Positions 61,519 through 64,000 of a stretch of 64,000 bases of DNA are shown piece after piece. A model generated the notes under the pieces. It searched no databases. It was not told the DNA's origin and saw only the letters and a list, made by a program, of their open reading frames with translations. Position 1 is the first letter of the stretch. Each line of letters begins with the position of its first letter. This DNA is from Pyrobaculum sp. 3827-6 (GTDB lineage Archaea > Thermoproteota > Thermoprotei > Thermoproteales > Thermoproteaceae). Location: assembly GCF_025641885.1 (NCBI RefSeq), contig NZ_JAOTQN010000001.1, forward strand, positions 310,001 through 374,000. Direction: 5' to 3'. The position numbers and the translations under genes were made by a program.

Positions 61519-62823
61519 CCACAGCCTCCCCACGACGGCGAGGGGGTGCCACACCGGCGCGGTGAAGGGCATATAGGTGTACTCCGCGTAGAAGAGGTCC
61601 TCCACAAGCCTCCCTATAAACTGCGACGCGAGGTCTATATAACCGGAAATAGACTGGGTCAGCCCCACGGCCTGCACGCCTATCAACCTCCCCCGGGAGA
61701 TCACGGCCTTCAGCGTGACGTCCCTCAGCTCCCTCATGTACCTAGCCTTGTCGTGTGTCTTCACCACGTAGCTCTCCACAGGCATGCCCTTCCTCCTCGC
61801 CTCAGCCTCTGTGAAGCCGACAGTGCCGACATACATCTCGTCGAATTTAGTCACAGAGGCCCCCGCCACAGGTGGGAACTCGGCGGCTCTGGCCCCCAGA
61901 GCCGCGTTAGTCCCCGCCACGTAACCCATCTTGTTTGCATACGTGGCGAGTGGAATCCACACGGGCTCCCCCGTCACCTTATGTATAGATTCGGCGATGT
62001 CCCCCGCCACGTAGACCCCCGGGGGGCCGGCCTCCATATACTTATTCACAGAGACCGCCCCCGTGGGGCCCAGCTTGGCGCCAGCCTTAACAGCGAGCTC
62101 CACGTTCGGCCTCACCCCGGTGGCCATGACCACGGCGTCTGCCGGGTAGCGCCCCTTGTCGGTTACCACGTACTCCACCTTGCTCCCTCCCGCAATCTTT
62201 TCTATCCTCTCCCCCATCCTGAGCTCCACCCCCCGGCTCTCCATGTAGCTCGCCACCAGCCGCCCTATGTCTGAGTCAAGCACCTTAGACATGGGGAAAG
62301 GCCCGGCGTCTATTAAAACCACCTTTTTACCCATTGAGTTTAACACATCCGCCATCTCAACCCCTATATACCCCGCCCCCACCACCACCACACTAGCCGC
62401 TCCCCTCAACACAGACCTAGCCTCCTCCACGCTGTCCACACCCCTCAGCACCACCACCCCGCTCTTATCCAGCCCCTCCACCTGCGGCACCCACGGCCTG
62501 GCGCCAGTGGCGATTATCACAGCGTCGAAGTCGAGAGCCCCGGCGAGACGCCCCTCTAGCTTAGCTTTACCACCTGCGATGTCGACTACCTTCGTCTTGG
62601 TGTACACCTCCACGCCCCTCTCCAACTCAAAACTCTCCTCCTGGTAAAGCCACAGAGCCTCTTGAGAAAGGCCGGCGATGGCGTAGGGAATGGCGCACGG
62701 CGCGTGGGTGATGTAGCCGCCAGCCTCCACTAGGACCACTCTGCAACTCGGGCACATCCTCTTGGCGCGAGACGCGGCGGTGGCCCCCGCCGCCCCCCCT
62801 CCCACTACTAATATCGTCTTCAC
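61477..62823 (-). CDS. CoA-disulfide reductase/NADH oxidase-like flavoprotein
   Basis: 448 residues: FAD site (ILVVGGGAAGATAASRAKR), the active-site cysteine region THAPCAIPYAI, a second NAD(P)H site (VVVVGAGYIGVEMADVL) and a C-terminal dimerisation domain. Members reduce CoA disulfides or S0/polysulfide, or oxidise NADH. GTG start. Just downstream of the sdhB gene but with its own AT-rich promoter. Confidence 0.9.
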   Translation of the reverse strand: MKTILVVGGGAAGATAASRAKRMCPSCRVVLVEAGGYITHAPCAIPYAIAGLSQEALWLYQEESFELERGVEVYTKTKVVDIAGGKAKLEGRLAGALDFDAVIIATGARPWVPQVEGLDKSGVVVLRGVDSVEEARSVLRGAASVVVVGAGYIGVEMADVLNSMGKKVVLIDAGPFPMSKVLDSDIGRLVASYMESRGVELRMGERIEKIAGGSKVEYVVTDKGRYPADAVVMATGVRPNVELAVKAGAKLGPTGAVSVNKYMEAGPPGVYVAGDIAESIHKVTGEPVWIPLATYANKMGYVAGTNAALGARAAEFPPVAGASVTKFDEMYVGTVGFTEAEARRKGMPVESYVVKTHDKARYMRELRDVTLKAVISRGRLIGVQAVGLTQSISGYIDLASQFIGRLVEDLFYAEYTYMPFTAPVWHPLAVVGRLWLRHHYRSNGPPAP

Positions 62824-62862
62824 TAGATAAACATAAATAAATCCTTTTTAATCTTTCTGGAA

Positions 62863-63168
62863 TTATGTATCAGTAACTAAATCTTTAATTATATTTTTAC
62901 CTTTCAAGGGCTCTATAAATATCTCCTTTGTCCCCAGGTCGGAGAGCTTTATGGCGCACGCCAGCCGCGGCACGCCGTTTATAACCATGGCGCAGGCCCC
63001 GCAGACCCCCATCCTACACGCGTATCTAAAACTAAGCGATCCATCAATCCCCCTTATTTTAAACAAGAGATCTAACACAGTGACGTTGGGGTTCTCCACC
63101 TCCAACCTGTAGCTCTGGTAGTACTGCCGTCCCTGGGTGCCCCGCTTGACGTGGATAGTGACCTCCAT
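62863..63168 (-). CDS. sdhB: Succinate dehydrogenase iron-sulfur subunit, N-terminal [2Fe-2S] half only
   Basis: 101 residues with the ferredoxin-like motif CRMGVCGAC ... LAC, as in SdhB/FrdB residues 1-100, ending KGKNIIKDLVTDT then TAA. The second half with the [4Fe-4S]/[3Fe-4S] clusters, another 100-130 residues, is missing; a promoter and the next gene follow at once. A Shine-Dalgarno (AGGAGG) precedes the ATG, which overlaps the sdhA stop (TGATG). It may be truncated, or the other half may be encoded elsewhere. Confidence 0.8.
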   Translation of the reverse strand: MEVTIHVKRGTQGRQYYQSYRLEVENPNVTVLDLLFKIRGIDGSLSFRYACRMGVCGACAMVINGVPRLACAIKLSDLGTKEIFIEPLKGKNIIKDLVTDT

Positions 63169-64000
63169 CAGTACCTCCTAACCTCAGGCATCCACCTCGT
63201 GATGTTCACCTCCCGCTTAGCCACGAGGAGAGAGCCCCCGTAGATGTAGTACAGGGTGTGCCTCAGCCACGACTTGTCCTCTCTCTGCGGGTAGTCAAGC
63301 CGGTAGTGAGATCCGCGGCTCTCTTGTCTGAGGAGGGCGCCGGTAAGTATGGTCTGCGCCGCTAGAACAGCCCCGTCGAGCTCTAAAACCTCGCGGAGCT
63401 CCATGTTATAGACAAGCCCCCCGTCTGAGATTCTAATATCGGCGAGCCTCTTCTGCAACGCCGACAGCCTCCCCAGCGCCTTAGACAGCTCAGAGCCGTG
63501 CCTCACCACGCCCGCCGCCTCATCCATGATGTTCTGCAACTCCCTCGCAATAGAGGAGGGGGTCTCCCCACCCCTCTCCCGCTTAAGGAGGCCGTGCACC
63601 CGCTCCTCCTCCCTCTTCACCTCCTCGGTCAACATTCCGGAGGGGGTGGAGGGCGTGGATTTCGCGTAGTCCGCAGCCGCCTCGCCAGTGAGCCTCCCCC
63701 ACACGGCGCACTCCGAGAGGGAGTTTGACCCCAGTCTATTCGCCCCGTGGAGGCCTACCGACGCCACCTCCCCCGCCGCCCAAAGCCCCCTTATCCAGCG
63801 TCCGTCAGCCGTGAGGACCCTTCCCTGGGCGTCTGTGTATACGCCCCCCATGAAGTAGTGGGCCGCTGGTCTAACGGGTATGAGATCCCTCGTGGGGTCG
63901 ACGCCGGCGTACGTCTTGGAGAGCTCGAGTAGCTGAGGCAACCTCTCCTTTAGCCTCTTCTCGTCGATATGCCTCACGTCGAGGCCCACGTAGCAGAGGC
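63168..64000 (-). CDS. sdhA: Succinate dehydrogenase/fumarate reductase flavoprotein subunit, 5' part outside window
   Basis: The frame is open to the window edge, so the N-terminus is missing. Visible: the capping-domain end, HYFMGGVYTDAQGR (substrate and FAD region), LWAAGEVASVGLHGANRLGSNSLSE (FAD signature), a helical domain and the usual C-terminus. It oxidises succinate to fumarate (or the reverse) and passes electrons to SdhB, encoded directly downstream. Confidence 0.95.
   Translation of the reverse strand, partial: LCYVGLDVRHIDEKRLKERLPQLLELSKTYAGVDPTRDLIPVRPAAHYFMGGVYTDAQGRVLTADGRWIRGLWAAGEVASVGLHGANRLGSNSLSECAVWGRLTGEAAADYAKSTPSTPSGMLTEEVKREEERVHGLLKRERGGETPSSIARELQNIMDEAAGVVRHGSELSKALGRLSALQKRLADIRISDGGLVYNMELREVLELDGAVLAAQTILTGALLRQESRGSHYRLDYPQREDKSWLRHTLYYIYGGSLLVAKREVNITRWMPEVRRY

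Overview
The window looks like chromosomal DNA of a hyperthermophilic crenarchaeon of the Thermoproteales, most likely Pyrobaculum or a close relative. The evidence is archaeal information genes (Rpo7, Spt4, NAC, L10e, L5, archaeal AlaRS), an archaeal-type PEP carboxylase, many GTG/TTG starts, and a recurring TATA-like box about 24 nt before the start codon of the first gene of a unit (leaderless transcripts). Genes inside operons overlap by ATGA or TAATG. No tRNA, rRNA, CRISPR array or insertion sequence was seen; two candidate C/D box sRNAs are proposed.

Layout. 0-5 kb: 3' part of a secreted Lon-like protease, a small membrane protein, a serine recombinase with a zinc ribbon, and a secreted orphan whose start seems to need a frameshift at an A8 run. 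5-19 kb: nucleotide metabolism (phosphoribosyltransferase, CTP synthase, SurE), an orphan NuoA, a short XPD-like helicase, a HerA-like ATPase/winged-helix/M48 protease cluster, BtpA, a sugar nucleotidyltransferase, HIT protein, an ATPase, and a PIN-Rpo7-Spt4 group.

19.8-41.8 kb is the striking part. Left arm: a secreted beta-repeat receptor-like protein, a coiled-coil membrane protein, a Ser/Thr kinase with a C-terminal FHA domain, a PP2C phosphatase, a membrane FHA protein, a VWA-FHA protein, a small GarA-like FHA protein and a 1211-residue secreted protein. Right arm: a seven-gene operon of pilin and pseudopilin-like proteins, divergent from a type IV pilus/Tad-type secretion ATPase that carries its own C-terminal FHA domain, a two-domain TadC/FlaJ-like platform protein, and a second secreted beta-repeat protein related to the first. 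Five FHA domains, one kinase and one phosphatase lie beside a pilus/secretion machine, which suggests a phospho-threonine-controlled archaeal secretion or pilus system. It is reminiscent of, but not homologous as a locus to, the bacterial T6SS PpkA/PppA/Fha pathway and the Sulfolobus ArnA/ArnB control of the archaellum.

41.8-51 kb: a heptad-repeat coiled-coil gene, AlaRS-NAC-L10e, a proteasome-assembly PAC2 protein, L5, a phosphoesterase and an RNA m5C methyltransferase. 51-64 kb: a fucose-isomerase-related protein with DUF711 and ACT partners, a truncated AsnRS-like protein (candidate asparagine synthetase), then central metabolism: citrate synthase, EtfBA, two CBS proteins, PEP carboxylase, alcohol dehydrogenase, a CoA-disulfide-reductase-like flavoprotein and succinate dehydrogenase A/B. 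SdhB lacks its second iron-sulfur domain.
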